Part shown: positions 24,318 through 33,669 of the stretch, piece after piece | Layout of the letters: each line of letters opens with the position of its first letter | Numbering within the stretch: position 1 is the stretch's first letter | NCBI GenBank assembly: GCA_017447185.1 | Contig: JAFSOC010000014.1 | Span: 83,594 to 147,593, forward strand | Direction: 5' to 3' | Length of the DNA stretch: 64,000 nucleotides | DNA from: Clostridia bacterium | Lineage (GTDB): Bacteria > Bacillota > Clostridia > Christensenellales > Aristaeellaceae | Made by a program: the position numbers and the translations under genes | Notes under the pieces: generated by a model | Database searches by the model: none | Told to the model about the DNA's origin: nothing | What the model saw: the letters and a program-made list of their open reading frames with translations, nothing else

Positions 24318-25088
24318 ATGCCGGACTGGAATCCTGTACAATACGAAAAATTCCTGAAAGACCGGACGCGGCCTGCCATCGACCTGGCAAACCGGCTGGA
24401 CGTATCGTCCCCCGGGAGCATCCTTGATCTGGGCTGCGGTCCCGGCAACAGCACAAAGGTGCTGAAAGACAGATTCCCGGCCGCCAGGATCGTCGGTGCG
24501 GACAATTCCGCCGATATGCTGGCAAAAGCAAGGGAATTATATCCCGATATTGCGTTTATCAGCCTTGACGCCAACGGAGATCTGCACGAAGCCGGCGAAA
24601 AGTTTGATATTGTATTCTCGAACGCCTGCATTCAATGGCTGCCGAATCACAGAGAGCTGCTGTCGAAATTAATGACCCTGCTGAACCCGGGCGGCATCCT
24701 TGCGGTTCAGATCCCCATGCAGCGTGAGCATCCTGTCCATCGCATCATTCACGAGCTTGCCGGAACAGCAAAGTGGAGCGACAAACTCAATCCGAGACAG
24801 TATAACAATCTCACAGCAGAAGAATACTTTGACGTGCTGTCAGATCTTTCCGGTGATTTTGACATCTGGGAAACGACCTATTGCCACCGTATGCCGGGTT
24901 ACGAAAGCATCATCGAATGGTATAAGGGCACAGGGTTGAGGCCGTATCTGGAGCAGCTTTCTGAAAGCGACGCTGACGGATTTATCAGTGACATTTACGC
25001 TGAATTAAAACACCGTTACCGGATTCAGAAAAACGGCGAAATCCTTTTCCGCTTTCCGAGACTGTTTTTTACGGTCCGGAAGAACTGA
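24318..25088 (+). CDS. tam: Trans-aconitate 2-methyltransferase-like SAM methyltransferase
   Basis: A 256-residue class I SAM-dependent methyltransferase. The ATG at 24318 gives MPDWNPVQYEKFLKDRTRPA, the conserved N-terminus of Tam proteins; the longer frame has no such similarity. Motif I LDLGCGPGNST is at residues 37-47, the acidic loop at GADNSADML, and NACIQWLPNH near 100 is a Tam signature. The C-terminal half (YLEQLSESD) fits the same family. Tam methylates trans-aconitate, a by-product of the citric acid cycle. The exact substrate here is inferred from the family only. A terminator follows 24 bp after the stop. Confidence 0.85.
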   Translation: MPDWNPVQYEKFLKDRTRPAIDLANRLDVSSPGSILDLGCGPGNSTKVLKDRFPAARIVGADNSADMLAKARELYPDIAFISLDANGDLHEAGEKFDIVFSNACIQWLPNHRELLSKLMTLLNPGGILAVQIPMQREHPVHRIIHELAGTAKWSDKLNPRQYNNLTAEEYFDVLSDLSGDFDIWETTYCHRMPGYESIIEWYKGTGLRPYLEQLSESDADGFISDIYAELKHRYRIQKNGEILFRFPRLFFTVRKN

Positions 25089-25112
25089 CAGGGTTTTTCA
25101 TCATTCCGTCAA

Positions 25113-25153
25113 CCCCTGAAATGCTTTGTTCTCAGAAAGCTTTCGGGGGTTTT
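25113..25153 (+). terminator. Terminator after the Tam-like gene
   Basis: CCCCTGAAA pairs with TTTCGGGG around a 19-nt loop, followed by GTTTTCC. Confidence 0.6.
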
Positions 25154-25304
25154 CCTTGTGATCTGCTTTTTTACCCGACGGATAACTTAATGAAAACTCT
25201 TACTGTAAGTATAGAATAAACAATCTTATTGATACGAATAGTCTGTTCCCTTTCCGTCTTTGAACCGTTATAATCATTTACAGAAACGCAAAGGAGGCGG
25301 GCAG

Positions 25305-26387
25305 ATGAAGATGATGCTGGCAGAAAATATCCGCGCTTTCCGCAGGGAGCGGTCGCTGACCCAGGAGCAGCTTGCTGAAGCGCTGGGGGTGACCGCCGGC
25401 GCGGTGTACAAATGGGAGGCGAAGCTGTCGGTTCCGGAGCTGGAACTGATTATCCAGATGGCCGACTTTTTCGACACCTCCGTGGACGTACTGCTCGGCT
25501 ATGAAATAAAGGACAACCGCCTGGAAGCAACCGTGAAGCGTTTGCAGGAATACCGCCGCAGCAAGGATTGGGACGGGCTTGCGGAAGCGGAAAAGGCACT
25601 CAAAAAATATCCTCACTCCTTTCAGATCGTCTCTGAGAGCGCCGCGCTGTACCGCGCGTTTGGGTTCGACAGCGGGGACAAGGCCCTGTTTCACCGCGCG
25701 CTGGAGCTGCTGGAGCAGTCCCGCCTGCTGCTGGCGCAAAATGATGACCCGCAGATCAGTGAACAGACGATCTACGGAAGAATCGCACAAACGTATCTGG
25801 GGCTGGGCGAAGCAGACAAAGCGATAGAGCTCTGGAAAGCCCATAACGCAGATGGGGTGCACAGCCATGAGATCGGGAATACGCTGGCCCAGAACGATCG
25901 CATTGAGGAAGCGGTGCCGTTTCTGTCGGAAGCCCTTACGAAGCTCCTCTCCGATCTGGTCAGCATCGTTGTCGGCTATATGAACGTATACATAAAACGC
26001 GGTGACCACGCTTCCGCCCAGGCAATCCTGAGCTGGGGAATCGGGATTCTGCAGGGGCTGCGGGAAGCAGACAAGCCGAACTACTTTGACAGAATCAACG
26101 CTGTTTTACTCACTGCTCTTTCCGGATCGCAGTTTCTGTCGGGGAAAGGTGACGAGGCGCGCGATACCCTGACCAAAGCCAAAGCGCTCGCTGCATTTTT
26201 TGACGCCTCCCCCAGCTATGATGAAAGCGACATCCGGTTTATCACCCGCATCGAAGGCGCCAGCGCCCATGATACCATGGGAGCAACGGCAACAGATGCT
26301 GTCTGTAAAACGGTAAACCAATTTGACAATGCAGCGTTTTCCGCTCTATGGAAATCCCTTGCTGAACAGGAGGATCACCATGGGTAA
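25305..26387 (+). CDS. XRE-family regulator with a TPR-like C-terminal domain
   Basis: A 360-residue cytoplasmic regulator. The N-terminal 70 residues form an XRE helix-turn-helix (RSLTQEQLAEALGVTAGAVY, then WEAKLSVPELELIIQMADFF). The rest is alpha-helical with TPR-like repeats (HSFQIVSESAALYRAFG, GRIAQTYLGLGEADKAIELW, GDEARDTLTKAKALAAFF), as in peptide-responsive or stress regulators of Firmicutes. AAGGAGG lies before the ATG at 25305. The stop overlaps the start of the ABC exporter by 8 bp, so it most likely controls that exporter and its own operon. Confidence 0.85.
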   Translation: MKMMLAENIRAFRRERSLTQEQLAEALGVTAGAVYKWEAKLSVPELELIIQMADFFDTSVDVLLGYEIKDNRLEATVKRLQEYRRSKDWDGLAEAEKALKKYPHSFQIVSESAALYRAFGFDSGDKALFHRALELLEQSRLLLAQNDDPQISEQTIYGRIAQTYLGLGEADKAIELWKAHNADGVHSHEIGNTLAQNDRIEEAVPFLSEALTKLLSDLVSIVVGYMNVYIKRGDHASAQAILSWGIGILQGLREADKPNYFDRINAVLLTALSGSQFLSGKGDEARDTLTKAKALAAFFDASPSYDESDIRFITRIEGASAHDTMGATATDAVCKTVNQFDNAAFSALWKSLAEQEDHHG

Positions 26388-28107
26388 AAAAGAACTCAAG
26401 GCCCTGCGGCAGCCTTTTCTCAAAGAACTGTTCCGAAACAACAAATTCAACCTGGCGATGACCGTCCTCGCAGCCCTGCTGGGCGCCGCGGCGGAACTGG
26501 TGATCTCGTGGCTTCTCAAGGAGGTCGCAGACCTGATCTCCGGCGAATGCCCCTATTCGTTCAGCACGCTTCTGATCATTTCGGCCGGCGCGTTCGTGCT
26601 GTTTGGACTGGCCTGGCTCCTGGACCGGGTTTTCCTCTCTGAATTCCAGGCGAAGGCCATGAAGCAGTACCGGGAATACGTCTTTGGCAGGCTGATGGAA
26701 AAAGGAATTCAGGCCTTCTCCGGCGAGAACAGCTCACTCTACATCTCCGCCCTGTCCAATGACGTGAATACGGTCGAAACGGAATTTATCGGGAAGCTGA
26801 AGAACACAATCCAGGTCGGAATTGCCTTCGTCGGCGCGCTGGGCATGATGCTCTGGTGCAGCCCGCTGCTGACGCTGATCGCTATCGGTTTTTCCCTGCT
26901 GCCCATCATCGTCTCTGTGGTGCTGGGGAACAAGGCGGCAAAGGCGGAAAAGAACGTTTCCGATCAGAAAGAGCACTATACCGGCATGCTGAAGGATGCG
27001 CTGACGGGCTTTTCTGTGATCAAAAGCTTTAAAGCGGAGAAAAGCATTGCCGCTCTGCACGATCAGAGCAACGGGAATGTGGCGGAGGCTACAAAGAAGC
27101 GGACAAAGGTCAACGTGCTGGTTGGCTACTCCTCCGGTATGTCGGGAGCCATCCTGCAGTTCGGCGTGTTCTTCGTAGCCGCCGCGCTGGCACTCTCCGG
27201 CAGGGGAATCACGGCAGGTACCGCCATTGTATTTGTTCAGCTGCTGAACTACGTGCTGGGGCCCATCCAGGCCTTCCCGGCGTTCTATGCCGGCATGATG
27301 TCCGCTTACAGCCTGATCGACAAGCTGGCCCTGGCCCTGAGCAAAAATATTCCCGAAGAGGGTGAAACCATCGCACCGCGTCTCACCGACGGGATCTCCG
27401 TCAGGGATCTTGCATTCGCCTATGAGGAAGGAAAGCCTGTGCTGAGCGACGTGGATATGGAGCTCACCGCCGGCGGCTGCTATGCGCTGGTGGGCGGTTC
27501 CGGCAGCGGCAAGTCCACGATCCTGAACCTGCTGATGGCCTCCTCAAAAAACTATCAGGGAGAAATCCTTTACGACGGCCGGGAGCTCAAAGGCATCTCC
27601 TCCGGCTCGCTCTATGACCTTGTTTCCATTATCCAGCAGAGCGTTTTCGTCTTTAACAGCACAATCCGTAACAACATCACCATGTTTTCCGAATTTCCGG
27701 AGGAGGAAATCGATCGCGCTGTACGGCTGTCCGGGCTGAAAAAGCTCATCGACGAAAAAGGCGCGGACTATCTTTGCGGGGAAAACGGATCCGGCCTCTC
27801 CGGCGGCGAACGGCAGCGGATCTCCATCGCCCGGGCGCTGCTCCGCAAGACCCCGGTGCTCTTTGTGGATGAGGCGACCGCTTCCCTGGATGCCGAAACC
27901 TCCTTTGAAGTGCTGGACGCGATCCTGAAGCTGGACGGCTACACCCGCGTCATCGTCACCCACGACCTGGATGAGAACATCCTTCGCCGCTGCACCGGCC
28001 TGTTTGCGCTGAAAAACGGCGCGGTCGCGGAGCAGGGTACCTTCAGCGAGCTCATGGAGCAAAAAGGCTACTTCTACTCCCTCTACACCGTCTCCCAGGG
28101 AGAATAA
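26380..28107 (+). CDS. ABC exporter, fused permease and ATPase
   Basis: A 575-residue half-transporter of the MsbA/LmrA type. Six membrane spans lie in residues about 25-310, and the ATPase domain follows: Walker A GGSGSGKST near 370, signature LSGGERQR near 475, Walker B VLFVDEATA near 495, then the switch histidine in IVTHDLDE. Start ATG at 26380 has AGGAGG upstream; it overlaps the regulator gene by 8 bp. It probably works as a homodimer exporting a drug, peptide or lipid; no bacteriocin or peptidase domain is present. The regulator/exporter pairing suggests an inducible efflux system. Confidence 0.9.
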   Translation: MGKKELKALRQPFLKELFRNNKFNLAMTVLAALLGAAAELVISWLLKEVADLISGECPYSFSTLLIISAGAFVLFGLAWLLDRVFLSEFQAKAMKQYREYVFGRLMEKGIQAFSGENSSLYISALSNDVNTVETEFIGKLKNTIQVGIAFVGALGMMLWCSPLLTLIAIGFSLLPIIVSVVLGNKAAKAEKNVSDQKEHYTGMLKDALTGFSVIKSFKAEKSIAALHDQSNGNVAEATKKRTKVNVLVGYSSGMSGAILQFGVFFVAAALALSGRGITAGTAIVFVQLLNYVLGPIQAFPAFYAGMMSAYSLIDKLALALSKNIPEEGETIAPRLTDGISVRDLAFAYEEGKPVLSDVDMELTAGGCYALVGGSGSGKSTILNLLMASSKNYQGEILYDGRELKGISSGSLYDLVSIIQQSVFVFNSTIRNNITMFSEFPEEEIDRAVRLSGLKKLIDEKGADYLCGENGSGLSGGERQRISIARALLRKTPVLFVDEATASLDAETSFEVLDAILKLDGYTRVIVTHDLDENILRRCTGLFALKNGAVAEQGTFSELMEQKGYFYSLYTVSQGE

Positions 28108-28150
28108 TCCATTTCTGTCCATGCGGAAACACCGGTTCCTTTGATACGGG

Positions 28151-28179
28151 TTGTATCGTCCTGCATTCCTGTATATAAT
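28151..28179 (+). promoter_or_regulatory. Promoter for the SGNH/GH51 operon
   Basis: TTGTAT (28151-28156) and TATAAT (28174-28179) separated by 17 bp, 44 bp before the first start codon. Confidence 0.7.
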
Positions 28180-28223
28180 CAGGGCGAAAGAGCAGAAACC
28201 GGTCTTCCAAAGGAGAAAAAAGC

Positions 28224-28775
28224 ATGAAACAGATTATTTTGCTGGGAGATTCCATCCGGATGCAGTATCAGCCGGTTGTCGGGGAAAAACTGGCTGATAT
28301 CGCGGAGGTCTCCGGTCCGGATGAGAACTGCCGCTGGAGCGGCTATACCCTGAATTCCCTCCGGTTCTGGCTGCCCCAGCTGCCGTCCCCGGACCTGGTG
28401 CAGTGGAACTGCGGCCTTTGGGATATGGGGGATGATTACCAGGAAGGGCGGCACTTCTATCCGCCGGACCTGTATGAGGAAACCTGCAGCCGGATCTGCC
28501 GGATCCTTCGCAAGGTTACGGGAAAGCCGGATCTTCCGATCGTCATCGCCACGACCACGCCGACGCTGCACGAAGATCATGAGGACATCCGGCAGTACAA
28601 TGATATCCTGCGGAAAGTGGCCGCGGCGGAAAACGCGGCGGTCAACGACCTGTATTCAGTTGTTTCACCGAACAGGGCGGAGATGATCGGCGAGGATCAT
28701 ATCCACCTGACACCCTTTGGGATTGAAGCCGTGGCGGAGCAGACCGCCACGGTACTCCGTGCAGCACTCGGATAA
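28224..28775 (+). CDS. SGNH/GDSL hydrolase, probable carbohydrate esterase
   Basis: A 183-residue cytoplasmic SGNH hydrolase without signal peptide. MKQIILLGDSIRMQYQ holds the nucleophile serine at position 10 (GDSI), a WNCGLWDMGDD stretch replaces the common GGND block, and DHIHLTPFG near 155-163 supplies the Asp/His pair. AAAGGAGA precedes the ATG. The downstream arabinofuranosidase begins 43 bp later on the same transcript, so removal of acetyl groups from imported arabinoxylan fragments is a reasonable guess. Confidence 0.82.
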   Translation: MKQIILLGDSIRMQYQPVVGEKLADIAEVSGPDENCRWSGYTLNSLRFWLPQLPSPDLVQWNCGLWDMGDDYQEGRHFYPPDLYEETCSRICRILRKVTGKPDLPIVIATTTPTLHEDHEDIRQYNDILRKVAAAENAAVNDLYSVVSPNRAEMIGEDHIHLTPFGIEAVAEQTATVLRAALG

Positions 28776-28818
28776 ATATTCAAATCTGAATCGATAAAAT
28801 TATACGGAGGATTGTATT

Positions 28819-31272
28819 GTGAGCAGACTCAGTATCCGCACCCATGAAAAGCGTTTCCCGGTGGCGCCTGATCTCTACGGCCTTTTCTTTGAGGATATCA
28901 GCCATGCCGGGGACGGCGGTCTCTATCCGGAAATGCTCCGCAACCGTTCCTTTGAGGATTCCCTGATGCCGGAAGGCTGTGTCTCCCATGACGGCGGAAA
29001 AACCTTTGTCTCGCCCACCGGATGGATTGATGAGTTCAACAACGGTGAGGGCATGAACCAGTGGGTAGCCGATAACCGTGTGCAGCCTACGCCGGTGCCC
29101 GCCTGGTACTGCGAAGGAGCGGAGATGACGCTGGATTCCGGATGTGTCCTGAACGCGGCCCGAAAGGTATCCCTGCGGGTGGATTTCCGTGCCGGCGGAT
29201 GCCTCCGCAACGTCGGATACTGCGGAATTGCGCAGGAGAAAGGAAAAGAATACCGTTTCTATACGTTTGCACGGACAGAGGAAGAGGTTCCCCTGTCCAT
29301 CAGCATCCGGGAAAAGGAACGCATTCTTTCCGCCGCGGAAATAACCCTCCGCCCGGGAGACTGGACCCGGTATGACGCTGTACTCACGGCTGTAGCTTCC
29401 ACGCGGAACGCGGAGCTGTGCATCACCTGCCCGGTCAGCGCTTCCGTCCGCTTCGGCTTTACTTCCCTGATGCCGGCGGACACCTTTATGGGCCACGGAC
29501 TCCGGAAGGATCTGATGGAAAAGCTTCGGAACATGAACCCCTCCTTCCTTCGATTCCCCGGAGGCTGCATCGTGGAAGGCTTTTCCATGGAAACTGTATG
29601 GTACTTCCGCAACACCGTGGGACCTGTATGGGAACGCCCGACCCATTGGCTGCTCTGGCATTACCGCACCACCAACGGACTGGGTTTCCATGAATACCTC
29701 CAGCTCTGTGAGGACCTCCACCTTGCGCCGCTGTATGTCTGCAACTGCGGCATGACTTGCCAGGGCCGGAATCCCCGGTTCTTCAATGACCGGGAGCAGG
29801 CAGAAATGCTGGAGGATATCCTGGGCGCCCTGGAATATGCCCTCGGTCCCGCGGATTCCCGCTGGGGTGCTGTCCGGGCGGCCATGGGCCATGAAGCGCC
29901 TTTCCGCCTGGATTACCTGGAGATCGGAAACGAGAATTTCGGGCCGGAATATGAACGGCGCTTCGATCTCGTCCGGCAGGCCGTCCTGGCACGTTACCCG
30001 CACCTGAAGATCGTGGCCAACGACCGGGGGCGCACCCGGAAACTGGAAGCGGATATCGCGGACGATCACTTTTATAACATGCCGGAATTCTTTGCCGAGG
30101 AGATCACGCGTTACGACAGCTACAGCCGGCAGGACACAGATGTGTTCGTCGGCGAATTCGCCGTAAACCAGACCTACGAAGGCCAGCTCCGGGCTGCCAT
30201 TGCGGAGGCCATGTTCATGGTAGGCTTTGAAAGGAACCAGGACAAGGTCCGGCTTTCATCCTTTGCGCCGCTTTTCCAGCATATCCGCTACGGTTCCTGG
30301 TTCCCCAACCTGATCATTTATGACAATGCCCGCAGTTTTGCCATTCCCTCCTACTACACCTGGCGTCTCTTCGGCGGAAACCGCGGTAAAAACGTGGTCG
30401 CTTCCGATGAGGAAGTGCAGAAGGTTTTCTATGACCTGCACGGCCTGCCGGCGCTGTCCGGCGATGACGGCACCCGGTTCCGGAATCCTGTCTGGAACGG
30501 TACTTCCGTAACCCCATCCAGGGACATCCTTGCCAGAACGGAATCCGCTGATGACGGATCGATTGTCGTCCGCCGGAAGCCGGATAAGGATATGCCGGAC
30601 TTTCCCTTCAAGGTCTATCCCCTGGTCACCCTGGGAGAAGACCTGGAATGCCGTCAGGGCACCTTTGAGGTGGATGCATTCTGCGAGGACGGAAAGGATA
30701 TTGCCCTGGGCATCCTGGTCTCCCCGAAGCCCCTGTCCTATTATGACCGCACCAACCCCAACCCCGTCGATCCCTGGAGCATGCGCTTCCTGGAGGTTTC
30801 CCGCTGGATCCTTTCCGATGGCAGCTCCTGGGTCGCCCGTGGCAGTTTCCCGACGGATCCGCTCTCGGAGCCCGTGAAGGTCTGTCTGGAGAAGAATGCC
30901 TGGAACCACCTGAAATATACCGTATCCGGACATACTGTCACCCTGGAGGTCAACGGCAGTACAGTGGATACGGTCGAGCTTGCTTCCTATCCGGCCATGG
31001 GCACTATCGTCACTGACAGCGAAGATACGGTTACGGTCAAGATCGTGAATTTCAGCGACCGCCCCGAACCGGTGGAACTGACACTGGACTGCGATGTGCA
31101 GCCCGATTATTCAGTTGGTCTCCTGACAGGCAATGCTACGGATGAGAACAGCCTGGATGCGCCGGAAAACGTCCATGATGTGCTTCTGCAGGCCCATGGA
31201 GCTTCCCGTTCCTTTGTCTATGGCGCGCCTGCGCTGTCCGTCAGCATCCTTACGCTTAATAAAGTCATTTAA
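28819..31272 (+). CDS. GH51 alpha-L-arabinofuranosidase
   Basis: An 817-residue glycosidase starting at a GTG with GGAGG 8 bp upstream. It opens with LYGLFFEDISHAGDGGLYPE, then a carbohydrate-binding-like insert (about 80-215), the (beta/alpha)8 barrel and a C-terminal beta domain. The predicted acid/base is Glu372 in LEIGNENFG and the nucleophile Glu446 in FVGEFAVNQ. No signal peptide is seen, so it should act on imported arabino-oligosaccharides in the cytoplasm. Between the barrel and the C-terminal part lies a laminin-G-like beta domain (about 590-720). It shares an operon with the SGNH hydrolase and overlaps the convergent hydrolase gene by 8 bp. Confidence 0.93.
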   Translation: MSRLSIRTHEKRFPVAPDLYGLFFEDISHAGDGGLYPEMLRNRSFEDSLMPEGCVSHDGGKTFVSPTGWIDEFNNGEGMNQWVADNRVQPTPVPAWYCEGAEMTLDSGCVLNAARKVSLRVDFRAGGCLRNVGYCGIAQEKGKEYRFYTFARTEEEVPLSISIREKERILSAAEITLRPGDWTRYDAVLTAVASTRNAELCITCPVSASVRFGFTSLMPADTFMGHGLRKDLMEKLRNMNPSFLRFPGGCIVEGFSMETVWYFRNTVGPVWERPTHWLLWHYRTTNGLGFHEYLQLCEDLHLAPLYVCNCGMTCQGRNPRFFNDREQAEMLEDILGALEYALGPADSRWGAVRAAMGHEAPFRLDYLEIGNENFGPEYERRFDLVRQAVLARYPHLKIVANDRGRTRKLEADIADDHFYNMPEFFAEEITRYDSYSRQDTDVFVGEFAVNQTYEGQLRAAIAEAMFMVGFERNQDKVRLSSFAPLFQHIRYGSWFPNLIIYDNARSFAIPSYYTWRLFGGNRGKNVVASDEEVQKVFYDLHGLPALSGDDGTRFRNPVWNGTSVTPSRDILARTESADDGSIVVRRKPDKDMPDFPFKVYPLVTLGEDLECRQGTFEVDAFCEDGKDIALGILVSPKPLSYYDRTNPNPVDPWSMRFLEVSRWILSDGSSWVARGSFPTDPLSEPVKVCLEKNAWNHLKYTVSGHTVTLEVNGSTVDTVELASYPAMGTIVTDSEDTVTVKIVNFSDRPEPVELTLDCDVQPDYSVGLLTGNATDENSLDAPENVHDVLLQAHGASRSFVYGAPALSVSILTLNKVI

Positions 31273-32167
31273 GGAAGAAGTCCCGCAGATCCCGGTAAAC
31301 CTTTTCTTTGTCCGTCTCATTCAGGATCTCATGGCGCATATGTTCGTATGTAATGACAGAGATATTCCGGAAGCCGGATTTTTCCAGGAGCGCGCGACTG
31401 TTTGCCCTGCCCTTTTCACCGCCGGTGCAGGGATCGTCCTTCCCGGCGATCAGCAGAACAGGCAGATCCGCGTTCACACTCCGGCAGGCATCGGGTTTGC
31501 CCATGCGATTCAGCAGGCTGAACAGCGCGCAGTAGCTCCCGATCGTGAACCTGGCTCCGCAGAGGGGATCCTCGCTGTATTTCTGCACATTTTCTTCGTT
31601 ATAGGACAGCCAGTCCAGATCGGTTTTCCGGTCAGGGATGCTCTTTCCATAAGGCCCCAGGGCCAGTCCGTCCAGCAGCTTTGAATATGCCCGGCTTCCT
31701 TTGGAAAGGCGGGCCGCGTCTCCGAGCGCGACAGCGACGGGAGCGGCGGGATTCGGATTGACATAACCGCTGAGGGCAGCTTTGGCATAACGGAAGGAAT
31801 CGGTCTGCAGAAGAACACGGGAGATAATGCTTCCCATGGAATGGCCGAAAAGGATGACAGGAAGGCCGGGATACCGTTCTGCAATCCAGTCAGCAATGAC
31901 CTGCTGGTCCCGGATCAGCAGTTCGTCACCTTTCCTGTCTGCAATATGGGAAAGCACCGGCGCATCCTCCCCGTGGCCGCGCAGGTCGGCAACCGCCACG
32001 TGCAGTCCGCCGGCCGCCAGATACCTGGCAAAATCATAGTAGCGTTCCTTATGTTCCTCCATGCCGTGGACGATCTGGACAACGCCCGCGGCCTGTTCGC
32101 TTTCGCTTTCGAAAACGGACAGGGAAAGGGAATAGTTCTCCTCAGAGGAAAGCATGATTTTTTCCAT
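31265..32167 (-). CDS. Alpha/beta hydrolase, lysophospholipase/monoacylglycerol-lipase type
   Basis: A 300-residue serine hydrolase. HGMEEHKERY near 34 supplies the oxyanion region, GHSMGS near 108 the nucleophile serine, GKDDPCTGG near 245 the acid and MRHEILNE near 280 the histidine. This pattern matches the Hydrolase_4 lysophospholipase family. Start ATG at 32167 with AGGAGG upstream. The gene is convergent with the GH51 gene and has its own promoter at 32216-32244. Confidence 0.88.
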   Translation of the reverse strand: MEKIMLSSEENYSLSLSVFESESEQAAGVVQIVHGMEEHKERYYDFARYLAAGGLHVAVADLRGHGEDAPVLSHIADRKGDELLIRDQQVIADWIAERYPGLPVILFGHSMGSIISRVLLQTDSFRYAKAALSGYVNPNPAAPVAVALGDAARLSKGSRAYSKLLDGLALGPYGKSIPDRKTDLDWLSYNEENVQKYSEDPLCGARFTIGSYCALFSLLNRMGKPDACRSVNADLPVLLIAGKDDPCTGGEKGRANSRALLEKSGFRNISVITYEHMRHEILNETDKEKVYRDLRDFFLK

Positions 32168-32215
32168 GGAATCCGCCTCCTGTTTTTATCTGTTCGGTTG
32201 ATGTTTCTTTTAAAA

Positions 32216-32244
32216 ATTATAGAAGATGAAAAACTGGAAGTCAA
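32216..32244 (-). promoter_or_regulatory. Promoter for the alpha/beta hydrolase
   Basis: On the minus strand TTGACT (32244-32239) and TATAAT (32221-32216) are 17 bp apart, about 50 bp before the start codon. Confidence 0.75.
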
Positions 32245-32377
32245 GGAACCGGGGACTGTGAAGCATAATGAAAAAAAACGGTTTGTTCGCTTTCATTCCT
32301 CCATTGTGCATGTTAGAATAACAGCAGAACACACCCGACGATAAATCCATCAGAGGCAGAAAGCGAAGGGATTCCAT

Positions 32378-33016
32378 ATGAAATACCCCTGGATTGATGA
32401 ATATCTCCTGTCCAAGCGCGGCGTCACGAAAGATCTGCAGGCGGAATGGAACTGGATCCGGTACCATATCGGCGGAAAAATGTTCGCAGCCATCCTGCTG
32501 GACAATGACGACCGGCCCTGCTATATCAACCTGAAGCTGGAGCCGATGGAAGGCGAACTGATGCGGAAACAGTATCCCGACATCATTCCCGGATATTACA
32601 GCAACAAGCAGCACTGGAATTCCGTCATGCCGGACGGGGATATTCCTGATGACCTGCTGAGGCATTGGCTGGACCGCTCCTACTGTCTGGTGCTGAAGGA
32701 TTTCAGCAAGGCAAAGCAGCGTGAAATCCTGGGGCTGTCCGTCTGCGGAACGGATTGTTCCGCCTGCCCCCTTCTCGGCAATCCCTGTACCGGCTGCAAT
32801 GAAGCCTGCGGCAAAGTGTTTCATGCGCCGGAGGGAAAGCCCTGCCCCATTTATGCCTGCTGTGCCAACAGGCACCGTTTTGCCACCTGCGCTTCCTGCG
32901 GGGAGCTTCCCTGCGCTGTCTGGCAGGCGACCCGGGACCCGTCCATGACAGACGAACAGTTTGAGAAGAGTATCCGGGACCGCGCAAACCAGCTGAAGCA
33001 TTCCGGACTGACCTGA
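32378..33016 (+). CDS. MmcQ/YjbR domain fused to a Cys-rich DUF3795-type domain
   Basis: A 212-residue protein in two parts. Residues 1-115 resemble the MmcQ/YjbR family, a small DNA-binding-like double-wing fold (MKYPWIDEYLLSKRGVTKDL, then YKNK-like YYSNKQHWNSV). Residues about 120-205 resemble DUF3795, with the cysteine series CGTDCSACPLLGNPCTGC, CPIYACC and CASCGELPC, likely a zinc or Fe-S site. The two families are usually separate or only loosely linked. The function is unknown. The nitroreductase follows after 30 bp on the same strand and is probably co-transcribed. Confidence 0.8.
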   Translation: MKYPWIDEYLLSKRGVTKDLQAEWNWIRYHIGGKMFAAILLDNDDRPCYINLKLEPMEGELMRKQYPDIIPGYYSNKQHWNSVMPDGDIPDDLLRHWLDRSYCLVLKDFSKAKQREILGLSVCGTDCSACPLLGNPCTGCNEACGKVFHAPEGKPCPIYACCANRHRFATCASCGELPCAVWQATRDPSMTDEQFEKSIRDRANQLKHSGLT

Positions 33017-33046
33017 ACATCACCCATCCTGAAGGAGGAATACACC

Positions 33047-33664
33047 ATGGAGTTTTATGATGCCGTCAACGGGAGGCGGAGTGTCCGGGATTTTACGGAT
33101 GAAGCCATACCGGAAGCAAAAATGAAAAGGATCATTGAGGCCGCATACAAAGCGCCCGCCAATGATCACTTCAGGGACTGGCATTTCATTGTCGTTACGG
33201 ATCCGGACATCAAACGGGACCTGCTGGGTGGCGTCCCGAAAAACCTGACCGAAAAGGATGTCGACCAAATGACATTTATTTCGGATCCGGTTCAGAAAGA
33301 GAGCTACCGCGTCGCCGTTCCGAAGCAGTACAGGATGCTCTGTGATACGGCAGCCGTTATTGTTCCGCTGATGAAAAAGAAGGCGGACATTCTTCATCCC
33401 GCCAATCTTTCAGATCTGAACTGTTATGCTTCCGTCTGGTGCAGCATTGAAAACCTCTGGCTGGCAGCCGTTGCGGAAGGCTATGGCTGCAATCTGCGTA
33501 TCCCGTGGGGTGAGGAAGAAGCTGTCGCGCAGAAAGTCCTTGGATTCCCGGACGGATATCTGATCCCCTGCTTTATCGGGATCGGCCGGCCGGCGCCGGA
33601 TGCGGTCCTCACAAAGCAGATTGATCTCCATCTGGATGAACTGATCCACTGGGAAAAATTCTGA
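33047..33664 (+). CDS. Nitroreductase-family flavoprotein
   Basis: A 205-residue FMN-dependent oxidoreductase. MEFYDAVNGRRSVRDFTDEA is the classic N-terminal FMN-phosphate motif (RRSVRDF), with APANDHFRDWHFIVV after it and WLAAVAEGYGCNLRIPWGEE as the second flavin-contact region. GGAGG precedes the ATG. Family members reduce nitro groups, quinones or other electron acceptors with NAD(P)H; the natural substrate is not evident. Confidence 0.9.
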   Translation: MEFYDAVNGRRSVRDFTDEAIPEAKMKRIIEAAYKAPANDHFRDWHFIVVTDPDIKRDLLGGVPKNLTEKDVDQMTFISDPVQKESYRVAVPKQYRMLCDTAAVIVPLMKKKADILHPANLSDLNCYASVWCSIENLWLAAVAEGYGCNLRIPWGEEEAVAQKVLGFPDGYLIPCFIGIGRPAPDAVLTKQIDLHLDELIHWEKF

Positions 33665-33669
33665 GCCGG

